Shown here one piece after another: positions 51,851 through 63,234 of a DNA stretch of 64,000 bases; position 1 is the stretch's first letter; each line of letters opens with the position of its first letter. Source of the stretch: Rosellinia necatrix (taxonomy: Eukaryota; Ascomycota; Sordariomycetes; Xylariales; Xylariaceae); NCBI GenBank assembly GCA_021209875.1, contig JAGYVD010000004.1, positions 4,749,001 to 4,813,000 on the forward strand. Direction: 5' to 3'. Below the pieces are notes generated by a model. The model saw nothing but the letters and a program-made list of their open reading frames with translations, had not been told where the DNA came from and did no database searches. The translations under genes and the position numbers were made by a program.

Positions 51851-53677
51851 TCTGGTTGCTGTCTGCGACTTAGGTCCGCTGGGTGGCCCGTGGAATAGAT
51901 TGTAGATTGAGCGATAACGGCCGAGTCGTGCTGGGCGGCACCTGGTGTGTAAATAGGCCGCTCGGGACCTTGGTAAATAAGACCTGCTCGATGCGACGTT
52001 GGCTTGACGTGTGACTGAACCACTTGTCCTCGCGCTCAGATGATCCTGCCATGGGAAGTTTTATTGTGCGTCGCGCGCATGGACATTTCTACAGCTGATG
52101 CAATCTATATCAGGGAAACAAACACCAGAAACCGGGTACATGCTCGGTTGCGGCATCCTAAAGCGAAATGAGAGGCCAGGAGAGGAGAAGACGGGAATGC
52201 AGCACCAGTAGCAAGGGAGAGTAGCAGGTTGAGCAAGTCAACAAATTGACCTCTGCAAGCTAGATGAAGAATGCCTCGTCGGCGCCATCTAGAGTAAGGT
52301 GCATTTCTGGTCGGGTTTAATGGTTGCTGCATTCCTCTAAAGCTTGCAACATTTCAATGCTCAGTTGGGTTGGCAACTAACTACGTGTACCTAACCAGCG
52401 GGTGTTGTTCAGAATACAGTGTGCACCCACAGGTGGAGATGACGCGGGCCAACACCCGAGACATATCCTTGTGGATTCCTGGGCAATCAATAGTTGTTGC
52501 ACCCACGTTCTGTCTCGGTCCTGCCTAGGCGGCACCGGTTGGCTACTTGTACCCTCGCTGAACGACATGCTTGGGGTCTCATAACCTGGTGTGAGGATAG
52601 TTAATATAACTAGAGATTCCAAGGAGGACACATAACCGCCACTTTAACCCAGCTTCGTGCTTTGGCCAGATCTCTGTACACAGGCATCATCCATGGAAGT
52701 GGCTCTCACCTTATATTGTGGCTGCCGTAATACTTAAACCTGCCAACAGGTCGTTTCTCCTCTCACTCACTGCACGGAACCTTTCGATTGTTGGGTCTTG
52801 CAGCCGCGTTCCATCGCTGAGCTTCCACCCATCCTGAGCGCTGCATTCATATATTCATATATTCATATAACTATTCATATCTGCATATCTCGGTCACTTC
52901 CAGTTGCCACACGCCTTGCGTAAGACGTAAGGCTATTATATAAATAATCAAAGAGGTTCTTTCCAGGTTAGCTCATTTCCTTTTGGCGGAAGTGGAGGGA
53001 TGTCGCCGTGTATGAATACGTTGTAGGGCTCCTGTGCACGGATTAGAATCGGGAGCTGAGGAATAGAAGTGATATTTTCTAACCATGTGAGAAATGACTG
53101 GCGGAGATATGATGGCTTACTTTGCCTCGGACATTGTGTGGACGAATATGTTTGTTTAAAAATACTTCACCACGATTGGGTCTAACTAGGTATCTAGTCA
53201 GTTGCTGCCCCCATGGCAATCCATCCGCACCTTCACCAGCCTGACAGTTGGTGTTAATTACGGATGGTCGGATCGCACCAGAAGTGCAAATTCGTCCTTC
53301 GCCGCCGCCGTGAGTGTAGGGCGTCTCACAAAAGGAAGCCACCCTCCGTCGACCCTCCGACGGAGGACGCCCATATCTCCGCTATAGACCTAAGCTTCGC
53401 GGGGGATGGCTTAGCTTACCCACTCCTAACGGGCACAGCGAATGGCCATTCCACACTTATGTATACGGATTGAAGCGATATCACATCGCATGTTTGAAAA
53501 AGAACTGGAGCGGGATGGAGGATCGGGGATTTGGGGTTGGGGCATATAAGTAGGTGTCCGACCTTTGGATGTCATGGCGAGAGTGAGCTTCATCGGGCAT
53601 GGGAAATTTCCAGGTAATCGGGCAGATTAGACACAACCGACACAAACGTCAGGCAACTCAACTTGGCTAGCCTCGCA
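51851..53677. other. intergenic region between divergent genes
   Basis: Shared upstream region of the secreted propeller (minus) and the MFS transporter (plus). It contains an ATTCATAT tandem (52845-52880). No gene is supported; open frames up to 87 codons are unremarkable. The 3' end (53600-53677) is the likely MFS leader. Confidence 0.55.
52845..52880. repeat. ATTCATAT tandem repeat
   Basis: About four 8-bp units of ATTCATAT, the last separated by AACT. It is intergenic, in the divergent upstream region. Confidence 0.85.
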
Positions 53678-55451
53678 ATGGGCACCCAAGACATAACAAC
53701 AACAACATCATCAGGTCCAGGACGCATGACCAACGCGGGATTTAAAGGCGATAGTGAGGGCTCAGAAGCGTACAGAACGTCCGTCGAGAAGCATGGTCCA
53801 GATAGTAATATCGTGGACTGGGATGGCCCCGACGACCCCGAGAACCCTCTCCAATGGTCGCAAGCGAAGAAGAACTTCCACATCGTCATCGTCAGCATAT
53901 TCGCCCTCATAGGGTAAGTTTAGCAGTCTTTGATATACTACCACGCATAAGCTAACCCACACCCGCCCCCTTCAAGAAACCTGGCTTCGACCATGTTTGC
54001 CCCAGGAGCAGCGCAGCTCGCCCAAGACTTCCACATCACCAACACCGTCATTCAGACCTTCACCGTGAACATCTATCTCCTGGCCTTTGCCGTCGGGCCT
54101 CTCTTTCTCGCGCCACTGTCCGAGATATACGGGCGTCTGATCATCTACCATGTCTGTAACGTGTTATACGTCGCGTTCATCATCGGCTGTGCCTTCAGCA
54201 CCAACGTCTCCATGTTCCTCATCTTCCGTGTCTTCAGCGGGCTTGTCGCCTCGGGGCCTCTGACTATTGGAGGCGGCACTATCGCCGATGTCACGTCTCA
54301 GCATGAGCGTGGGAAGGCGATCGCGTTATGGGGCATTGGACCACTGGTCGGACCCGTACGTACAATCTCACCCGAGGATATGGGACGATAACTAATGTTT
54401 TCGCAGGTCGTCGGCCCGATCATTGGTGGTTTCGTCACTCAAGATGTCGGATGGCGATGGACATTTCGAATTCTTATCATACTGGTATCTGATCCCTTAA
54501 TCTGATATTTTTTGACGAGGAATGGCTCTAGTTAACTGAAATCTTACGATAGTCCGTCTTACAAGCTGTTGCCACTCTACTTTTCATGCGCGAGACCAGC
54601 GCTACAATAATTCTACAGCGGAAAACGACACGGCTGATGAAGGAAACAGGCAACACGAAGCTTGTCCCCAAATCTTCCACCGACGAGTCGCCAAGGCAGA
54701 TATTCTTCAGATCCATCGTCCGCCCGGCGAAGATGATCGTCTTCTCGCCGATCGTGCTCCTCCTCTCGCTCTACGTCGGAACGCTGTACGGCATCATATT
54801 CCTCCTCTTCGCCACCTTCCCGATGGTATTCCACGAGACCTACAATTTCGACACCGGCATCTCCGGCCTCGCCTACCTGGGACTCGGCCTCGGCTTCGTG
54901 TTCGCGCTGTTCGTCTTCTCCCTCTTCAGCGACAAGCTGATGGGCCAGGGGAAGGACGGGAACGGCGCGGAGCCGGAGAGGCGGCTGATTCTGATGAAGT
55001 GGATTGCCCCGATTGCGCCGCTCGGATGTTTCCGTAAGTCGCGCTTATCGAAGGATGGATTTGCATGTCTAAGGTGACGAGAAGCATTTTACTAACGCTT
55101 CAGCCAAAAGTGTACGGGTGGACCGCAGAGTATCGCGTGCACTGGATCGTGCCGATTCTGGGCACGTTTATTGTTGGGTTCGGCTCTCTGTTCGTCGTGA
55201 TCCCGGCTCAGACATATCTTGTCGACGCCTTTGGCTCGGAAGCCTCTGCTTCGGCTCTCGCTGCTAACTTGATTATCCGCGCCCCTTTCGGGGCGTTGCT
55301 CGCGCTTGCGGCGCCGCCGCTATATGCTCGCCTGGGGCTAGGATGGGGGAATAGCGTCCTAGGGTTCATCGCTCTGGCATTCACGCCCGTGCCGTGGCTA
55401 TTCTATCGATACGGAGCAACTTTAAGGAATCGGTTTCCCATCAAACTCTGA
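53678..55451 (+). CDS. MFS multidrug transporter (DHA1 type)
   Basis: 504-residue plasma-membrane drug:proton antiporter type protein of the major facilitator superfamily. Exons: 53678-53913, 53977-54355, 54407-54484, 54553-55033, 55111-55451; phases all agree. The last intron uses acceptor AAAAG at 55110, because only this gives the family-typical GCFLYGWTAEYRVHW. The pre-TM1 segment VDWDGPDDPENPLQW is diagnostic for fungal DHA1 proteins. TM1 is FHIVIVSIFALIGNLASTMFAPG. The loop 2-3 signature LAPLSEIYGRLIIY, the ERGKAIALWG segment, and GPLVGPVVGPIIGGFVTQ (motif C region) are present, with the expected 12-TM layout. ATG 53678 is the first ATG in frame. Role: export of a toxic or specialised metabolite (inference). 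The next gene, an NCS1 permease, lies 638 bp downstream on the same strand. Confidence 0.92.
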
Positions 55452-56089
55452 AGAGAAAAAGCGGCCCAACGGCAAGATTATAAACTATAGACTTGGTGTA
55501 CCTAGGGAACATGTCCCATTTAACTCACTCCATATATTATCAATATCGCTATTGAACCCCCAAAACCTATATTTCCCGTATCCCTTCTTTCTATGTTAGT
55601 CCTTGCCTCTTTCATTGGCCTAAGAGAATGTGAAATGCATCTACATATATCTTGCTAGTATTGGCTTGGCAAAATCCAAGAGCGCAGGCCTCACCTCGCG
55701 ACGACCTCGTTTGGTATTAGCTGTGCCTGCGATTCGCATCAATCCACACATGTTTATTATCGACCTGCCCATTCTTGTCTGAGAGCGCAAAGCTATCGTC
55801 GATAAATGGCCAGTAGGGAGATTCGACTCGCACGCGCATGGCGCTTAGAGTGGATTGGGTTAAGCTTGCGCCAAGCATCGATATATCTGGTGCGAAACCA
55901 TGGTCCAAATACGCCTCTCACGGGTTTGCGGACATGGATATAGTCTCCCCAATGGCTCGCTTAAAGATACCTCTTGGATCCCTTTCCCCTTATAATAGGC
56001 TACTTGGCCTGCATCGACTTGAGCCTGATCCTGTAGATTTATGAGAAAGCAGATACTCTTAACCGTCCGTCACTAATACCTCGGGCAAG
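55452..56089. other. intergenic region between MFS and NCS1 genes
   Basis: 3' flank of the MFS gene and promoter of the permease. A 68-codon frame at 55838-56044 has no domain; no gene is supported. Confidence 0.6.
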
Positions 56090-57662
56090 ATGAATGAGTT
56101 GATGCCTGGCGAAAGAACGCTTCAAAATGCCGGTGTCCCGGTCGATGCAAATGATGCCGAGTCGCAATCTGAACTGTCTACGTTGTCGCCGTTGCTTGCG
56201 AAATTGTCGAGCTGGGGCGTTGAGCTGCGCGGCATCACGCCGGTGCCACTCGAGGAAAGAGTCGACAGGCGCTTCATCAACGTGTTCTTCGTCTGGTTTG
56301 CCATGAACACCAACATCTCACCGTGAGTCCTACACACTTCACCGGGGCGCAGGGGGGTTACCATATCTCATAACTGCTGATGAGATCTCGTCCGGCGCTA
56401 GCATCATCACAGGAATGCTCGGGACATTCGTGTTCGGCATCAGCCTGCGCGATTGCTCGCTCGTCATCCTCTTCTTCGGCCTCCTGTCCGCGCTGCCCGC
56501 AGCCTACTTTTCCACCTTCGGCCCCCGGACGGGACTGCGCCAGATGCTTCACGCGCGGTACACCTTCGGCTACTACCTGACGCCCGTCATCGCCGTCCTG
56601 AACCTGGCGACCATTTCCGGCTTCGGCATCATCAGCTGCATCCTGGGCGGCTCAACTCTGGCGGCTGTCTCCGACGGCCAACTTGACAGCACGGTGGGGA
56701 TTGTCGTCATCACACTCGTTGGGTTGGTTGTGTCTTTCGGCGGGTATCGCTTTATCCATCAGTTTGAGCGCTATTCTTGGATTTTCGCTCTGGTTGCCAT
56801 AGTCATCACGACCGGGGTTGGAGGCAAAGCGCTCGTAAACCAGGCAGAGACGCCGCTGCCGTCACCTACTCTGATTGTGAGCTTTAGTGGTGTCGTTGGC
56901 GGGTTTCTGATCTCATGGACTCCCCTGGCTTCCGATTTTTCTGTCTATTGTGACCCGTCGGTCTCACCGTTCCGCATCTTTGCCTATACCTATGCCGGAC
57001 TGGTCCTCCCAACTGTGTCCCTTATGGTCTTGGGGGCCGCTATCGGAGGTGCCACGGCGGATAACCCAGCCTGGGCGGAAGGGTATGCAAGATATACCGT
57101 TGGGGGCGTTCTTGAGGCGATGCTAAGGCCAGCTGGGGGGTTTGGGAAGTTTATAGCCGTCGTCCTCTCACTATCCGTCCTTGGTAACCTCTCAGCATCC
57201 ATGTATTCCATCTCGCTCTCCCTTCAACTGCTGCTCCCGTTCTTCGCCCGGATCCCGCGCTTCGTCTTCTCCTTGGTATATGGCGCTATCGCAATTCCCG
57301 TTGCTATCTGTGCCGCTAGGTCCTTCTTCGACAGTCTCCAGAACTTCATTTATCTAATCGCCTACTGGTCCGCGGCCTATGTCGGCGTTATAGGCGTCGA
57401 ACACTTTATCTTTCGCAACGCCGACCCGACTTCATATGTACCCGGGCATTGGAATCAGCCTAGCAAGCTGCCGACTGGCATCTCCGCTATCCTAGCCGCC
57501 AGTTTATCTTTCGCTCTGGTTGTGCCTTCGACTTCGCAAGCCTGGTATACTGGTCCAATAGCAGCGACTACTGGGGATATCGGGTTTAAAGTGGCCCTCA
57601 CTCTTTCATCGATATTATACATACCGATTCGTTGGGTGGAGTTGAAGTGGCGACCGATCTGA
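56090..57662 (+). CDS. NCS1 family purine-cytosine permease (Fcy2-like)
   Basis: 497-residue nucleobase:cation symporter. Exons 56090-56322 and 56402-57662, intron 56323-56401 (donor GTGAGT, acceptor GCTAG), joined as NTNISPIITGMLGTFVFG, which is the TM1 region of the family. N-terminal signature VELRGITPVPLEERVDRRFINVFFVWFAMN is typical of fungal Fcy2-type NCS1 proteins. Further landmarks: RTGLRQMLHARYTFGYY (TM3 region), GGYRFIHQFERYSWI, and SWTPLASDFSVYCDPSVSP, in which Trp, Thr and Asp belong to the substrate and cation site of the family. About 12 membrane segments are visible and the length is normal. It probably imports cytosine, purines or a related base across the plasma membrane; exact substrate not readable. 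It lies in tandem with the MFS exporter, which may reflect nothing more than position. Confidence 0.92.
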
Positions 57663-59259
57663 TATAATATACATTCATGATCTTTTATTTTGAATAACTA
57701 TGCAGAATAAAACCGAAAACTTAGGTGACCTCCCCATCGCTTTGTCGCGTACCCTAGTTGGACCCTAGACTTGATCCGTAGCACAAATTTTGCTCTTGAG
57801 TATCTGTGGTGATGCCGAAAGATACCTGTCTTGTTAGCTATTTTGTCGCGAATGTGATAAGGCGATGATGGCACTCTGAGAGGGCTGAATTTATGTGAGG
57901 GATAAGATACCTAAGGAGCAACACAACAGCCGCCTTCAACGTCAGTGGCGGCCAATGGACGACGCAGATTTTAGCTTTAATGTGTTAATGGATACTAGAG
58001 TAGGTAGGCAATACCTTGAGTACCCCCAGACACTTGCACCGGGCGGGCAGTGGTTAGGTGGTCAGGTCCCCTAACTAATCCCCTAACATCGCAAGGGCTG
58101 CTATCTCATTTCAGCTCACAAGGTTAGGTTATCTCTTCTACCAGTCAATCCCCTCATCTAGATACCAGGCAGTAACAACTTAAATGATGTGACAATATTA
58201 TGAGTGCCCTGGGTGTTTTACCACTAGTCGCCTCTGATGCATGAATGGATGGTAAGTAGTTGATACAACCGTTTGCAACTTGGGCGGTATTTATACTACA
58301 CGGGCTCCTCTAGGTGGTGATGGATTTCCAAACCTCTCACTCGCTCTTTCTCCTTCACATACATTGATAGCGAAATCTCTTAGTAATAACTATGACTAAG
58401 CGATTGATCTTTTATGATGTACTTATCAGCCAGTCATTACGTATTGGTAGCAGACATTAGCGATTTGTCACCGTAGCAAGCAAACTTTCCGTAACTATTA
58501 ATTATATCGTTTGCATCTGTGCGACTAACAAAACAGGAGATATGAGCGTGCGCTGCAGTCGGCAACAAGAAATTTAGGAAATATATATTCTTTGGTCGAC
58601 CTGCGCGGTAAGCTACCTTTGACTCTACGGCTGATTTCCTTTGGGCGCTTTATGCATGTCACCTTTCTTGTCAGTAAAAAACGGCTTCCGGCACAGCGAA
58701 CAGGCGAGTTTGTACGTGCAGTGATGTATCCGCTTTTACCTTTGCCCGTTCGGTAAATGCTTTGTATTTTCTGTGTCGCACATAGAGATGTTGCTATGTG
58801 CCTGGAAAGGCTATGGTACTATTCAACATGCCTTTATTCGCTGAATCGGCATACCAGCTACTTTACCCCCTCTAAAATTTATCCTTCTTTCAAAATTGGA
58901 ACCTCAGCAAGACATACACTAGCCTGCCTAAAAGTCCAGAGCTTAGTCTCAGTCATGCAAATAGGGCCCATTAAGACTGGTATTGAAAGGTATCTTTCTC
59001 CCTAGGTTACAGCCTGATATCCCATCGGGTAACTACTTGCATGGCGGTCCGCCATTGTTGGAACTGGTTAGTGAAATGGTTACAAACTCTTGTTCATAAT
59101 TTAGTTGTTTGATTCCGTGGGACATTCGTTGTCCAGGCCTCAAATATAAGTACCTGGGTTTGGATTCATCTCTACTTTTGTCCTTCTATGTAAGTGATAC
59201 CGAGAGAACTACAACCATATTACTACATTATTTATGACATACTGCGAGCTTGAAACGAA
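57663..59259. other. intergenic region
   Basis: AT-richer DNA without a supported gene. It contains the NCS1 3' UTR and the MYND gene promoter. Only short open frames occur (largest 82 codons at 58757-59005, no domain). Confidence 0.55.
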
Positions 59260-61397
59260 ATGGAAGGCCTTAGTACTGAGATGCAGAACCTCAATATCGG
59301 CTTGAAGCCGTCATGCTGCAATAGATTAGACAGCGGGCCTTGTGAAGAGCCGGGCTCTCTTGCTTGCGCGGGCTGCCTCATGGTTACGGTACGTTGCCTT
59401 CTAACTAGAGTGATTCTTAAAACCCAAAAATGTCGTTATTCTTAGGAGGCTAATCAATCTTATGTTCATTATTGATAGTACTGTAGCAAGAATTGCCAAG
59501 TAGCCCACTGGACGACTCACCGCGTTGACTGCAGATCTCCTTTCATAAAGGAGACGTGGAAACCTCGTTGGGTAACTCAGGATAGGACCCCGGCCTTCAT
59601 TACCGGCTCTCATGATATCAACCCTGTCTATGCTCCTTTCGGATCAGGCAGCTTTCTCTGGGGAAACGTGCCAGCAATAGACGTGCTCAAGTTAACTCAA
59701 AATGAAGGGGCCGGTTATTGTGACCCAATACATATACTCTTTGCAGGTTGGTAGCCCACCCATAACCTTATTTCGTGTGTCACTCGCTAATTCATTTTGG
59801 TGAATCAATGACAGCATCTGGGGATATGCGGGATGCAATCTTCACTGTTATAAGCCTTCCTCCGAAGTACCAAGGTCCCCTCCGCGTGGATATTAATGAT
59901 ATACAAATCAATATCGTAGCTCGCAATATCATTTTCCTCCTGGTATTCTTTCTAGAGGAAGACCCTGTCACAGCTGCCGAGTACGTGCTACACATTTGGT
60001 ATTCAGCACTGGTCACAGAACCGTGCCGCAGGATGCTCTCCAGCAAGGTCAAGCCATTAGTAAAGCAAGTGTGTCAAAATATTGCACATAAACCGGGCAC
60101 GGCACTTTTGAGAAAGAAATGGCAATTCGGGAAGAGCTCTCTTGTGGTGGTCCTTACTCGGGACAATTGGTTTTCTCTGCTCTCTTATCTTGACGTGCCT
60201 TGGGGCCTGAGCAAGGATACCGCACAGCAGGTGCGGCACATAACCATGTGTGCTCCAGAGAGAGTCGACTACGTGGACAAAGCGATGTGTAACAAAACCC
60301 CGACGGGCAGATTGGCCATGACCAAGTTTCGCGATGACGGTCTTCTACTACCTTTTGGCCAGTCTCGTGAAGCATTTACGGTCCCGAACCCGTAAGTTCA
60401 CCAGTGTTGTTCATTTTGAACGAGGCCACGGCCAGCTGATTACTATTAGGACCATGTTTAATCGGCCTCGGGAATGGCCTATGATGGATTCGGCTGACCC
60501 TCAGGACGGGTGGTCAGCGAAGGCATTCCTGCAGTTTGACATAGGGCCGGCGAAAAATGACGAGTATGGCAAGCTATACTATTACATCAAGCATCTATTT
60601 GTGGCTTTTCATGCTCGTTTACGTTCGACGGCCATCACGTTTACCCATTTACATGTCGACGCACGGCGTCTGTTCCTGATCCTCAAAGATGATCGCTTCC
60701 ACCGCGTTGAGGTATGTCCGCCCGCCCTTCGAACATATATCAACAGAGAAGCTGATGTTTTCATCGCAGGTATCCAATATTGGCGACAACCACTATCTTG
60801 GCATGGAAGTAACGCTTGGGACGTTTGGTCCGCTTCTTCAACCCCCGTCTGTCAATCCTCATGCGACGCTCATTACTCTGTTTAAGAACACGATTGCAGA
60901 GATCCAAATGCTAGAACATGGGTTTTCTCTCTTCTCCACTTCTTCAGCTCGGGAGGAGATTCGGGAAAAAATGAAGAGGGTTTTGCGGTATATGCCAGAG
61001 ATGCTCGAACTGGGGCAGCGAGAGATGACAGGCCCTTACAGGCCCAGTGTTGACGCTGTCAGACTCTGTGCAGCGTTGGACATGGCTGATGACGTGGAGA
61101 TGCACTTTGATAAGTAGGTTCTAACGTGCGATATTGAACCATGTGCATTCAGGATACTTACTCTACGCCTCAAGGTACATGAAACTACACGAAGTTACAG
61201 ACTTGGCCGCAAGCACTGGGCTTACGATGAAGGCTAACCACACAATCGTGGACGCATGGCCGATGAGGTTCCCGAGGGGCAGACCCGGGCAGGAGGCCAA
61301 AGACGATTTTGCGCACTTACTTGCATCCAATCATACTGGACACGAGAGATACCTAGAGTGGGGGCTAACCGACAACCGCGTTGATGATGTAAAGTAA
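59260..61397 (+). CDS. MYND zinc-finger / DUF4470 protein
   Basis: 600-residue fungal protein. Exons: 59260-59388, 59479-59746, 59815-60391, 60450-60711, 60770-61113, 61175-61397, all in phase. An N-terminal MYND finger is assembled across the first splice: C19/C20, C28, C36, C39, then YCSKNCQVAHWTTHRVDC (C45, C49, H53, H57, C61). Next comes the DUF4470 domain (VLKLTQNEGAGYCDPIHILFA, then ASGDMRDAIFTVISLPPKYQ, then INIVARNIIFLL). After that, ADPQDGW and VSNIGDNHYLGMEVTLG are typical of the C-terminal part of MYND/DUF4470 proteins. It ends in TGLTMKANHTIVDAWPMRF. MYND fingers mediate protein-protein contacts; DUF4470 function is unknown. These proteins are numerous in filamentous ascomycetes and basidiomycetes. 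The gene looks intact, with donors such as GTACGT, GTATGT and GTAAGT. It is followed 300 bp later by an F-box-like gene on the same strand. Confidence 0.9.
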
Positions 61398-61697
61398 TCG
61401 GGGGGCATTGCTTGGCGCTTGGGGTTGTGGGAGCTGGTGATCTTTTATGAGGGTTGCCTGGTATGATCTAGCTCAGACCTAGTGGCCGCCTGTGCGGTTA
61501 ATGTAATGGCCATAACAGCACATCTCAGCTACCTACAGGGACCTAATGACACTAACCACATGCCTATAAGCATGCCTGGGCAGGCACTTGAGCCCCCTAT
61601 CACCCTGAAGCTTGGGAAGGTCAGGTTCTACATAACCCATCTTCAGCATTTCATCATTGCATACTTCGTAATGGTTCGGTCAAATTGCTATTCCAAC

Positions 61698-63170
61698 ATG
61701 CCACTTATTGCACTACCATCAGAAATACTTGATCAGGTCGTCCGGGAGTCGATCCCAGAGAGCTTTGAAAATCTCACGCGGAGTTGTAGAGCACTATACG
61801 AGTGCGGCAGACGATATGCGCAACAGCATCGGGCTCGAAAGGAGCGATACCATCGAATGGGCATCGGAGGATGTTCTGATGCTTCCTGGCTGGCCGAATT
61901 TGCTGAGGAGCCGAGAATACCGCACTACACGAGCACTCTCGACCTGCGCTGGTCGGACGGTCGGGGGCCGGAGAACGACCAGAGGCCGGAGAGGGTCAAT
62001 GAAGATGAAAGGCGGCGTGTGGAAGCGCTGATCAGGCAATCACCCTACCTCTCCGTTGAGGGCGTCGATCCCGATTTCTGGGTCGATATGATTATGTCTG
62101 ACTTGGGTGATCATGACAATTACTCTGCCCACAATATGTTTCTCAGCATATTTTACCTTACTTTTTTCCCCAACGTTGTGGACCTCACATTGTCATGGAG
62201 CGCGCCTGGGAGCATACCCTACCACGATCGCAACCGAGCGACCATTCAATATGAATTAGTCCTGGATGCGATCGCCCGCGAGAGCCGATCTGAACATAAT
62301 CGCAGAGCGCTGGGCAAGGTCAAGCGCCTCCGTTACCTGCTGCGAGCTGACTACGACATTCGTCAACGCTTGCAGTTCCTCCTTCCGCTCCTTACTCTAC
62401 CGGAATTAGAAGAACTACACGCAAATAGTCTGACGGCTATTGACTTTCACGAAGAGTTCGTGTGGACGTATCCCGACATCTATTCTAATCTGAGGACCAT
62501 TAAATTCGCGCATTGCTGTATGGATTCCGTGGGAATATCCGCGTTATTGGCCCATACGCCCTACCTAACGTCCTTCGAGTACAGACATATGTCCAAGCAC
62601 CATGGCATGGAGGCCTACTGGGACGCTGGCCAGTTTGTCGCTGCTATTGAGAAGCAAGTGGGCAGCCAGTTGCAGCATCTCATTGTCACCGTGGGAATCA
62701 ATTCGATTAATGGGATTAGTGCAGGCGTTACGTCGCTGCGTGGATTCACGAAGCTCGAGACGCTGGAGCTGGATCTCTTAGTCTTCTACGGGCCGTCAGT
62801 CGAGTCTGGCGAGAAGGCTGGGATTCTCAACACGCCGCCGAATCCGGGATTCGCGAGATGGACCGTCAGATCGATCCCGCCTCTTTGTAATATGCTGCCG
62901 GCATCTGTTCGAGAGTTCAAACTGCTCGCCCACTCGTGGAAGAGTATGAAGTTGGAGGTTGAAGCGATGATAAGACTTTATGGTGGCCTTCGCTCCGCCC
63001 GCAGCTCGTGCTTCCAAAATCTCGATCAATGCAGTGTTCGTTTTGCCACTGTATCACATGAATATATCCCTCGCATTCGTGAAATGTGTAAGTGTCTCGA
63101 GGCGGAAGGAGTCCAGCATTGCACTGTCCCAGTATTTCCAGGCTCTGATGGGCCAGAGTGGGAAATTTGA
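61698..63170 (+). CDS. F-box-like protein with leucine-rich-type C-terminus
   Basis: 490-residue single-exon protein. The first 40 residues form an F-box-like segment (MPLIALPSEILDQVVRESIP, then ESFENLTRSCRALYECGRR), which in related fungal proteins binds Skp1 to form an SCF ubiquitin ligase. The remainder shows loosely repeated Leu-rich units (NVVDLTLSWSAPGS, KRLRYLLRAD, LLTLPELEELHANSL, YSNLRTIKFAHCCMD, YLTSFEYRHMS, FTKLETLELDLLVFY), as in many expanded fungal F-box/LRR-like families of unknown target. I chose ATG 61698 because the domain begins there. ATG 61671 adds nine residues, and longer in-frame extensions to 61506 lack domain similarity. It lies in tandem with the MYND gene. A target cannot be inferred. 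Confidence 0.82.
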   Translation: MPLIALPSEILDQVVRESIPESFENLTRSCRALYECGRRYAQQHRARKERYHRMGIGGCSDASWLAEFAEEPRIPHYTSTLDLRWSDGRGPENDQRPERVNEDERRRVEALIRQSPYLSVEGVDPDFWVDMIMSDLGDHDNYSAHNMFLSIFYLTFFPNVVDLTLSWSAPGSIPYHDRNRATIQYELVLDAIARESRSEHNRRALGKVKRLRYLLRADYDIRQRLQFLLPLLTLPELEELHANSLTAIDFHEEFVWTYPDIYSNLRTIKFAHCCMDSVGISALLAHTPYLTSFEYRHMSKHHGMEAYWDAGQFVAAIEKQVGSQLQHLIVTVGINSINGISAGVTSLRGFTKLETLELDLLVFYGPSVESGEKAGILNTPPNPGFARWTVRSIPPLCNMLPASVREFKLLAHSWKSMKLEVEAMIRLYGGLRSARSSCFQNLDQCSVRFATVSHEYIPRIREMCKCLEAEGVQHCTVPVFPGSDGPEWEI

Positions 63171-63234
63171 TGATAACAGCTTGTCTGTCTTGTGGCTTAA
63201 AGAGAACGCCTTGATATTGAGTACGACATAATAT

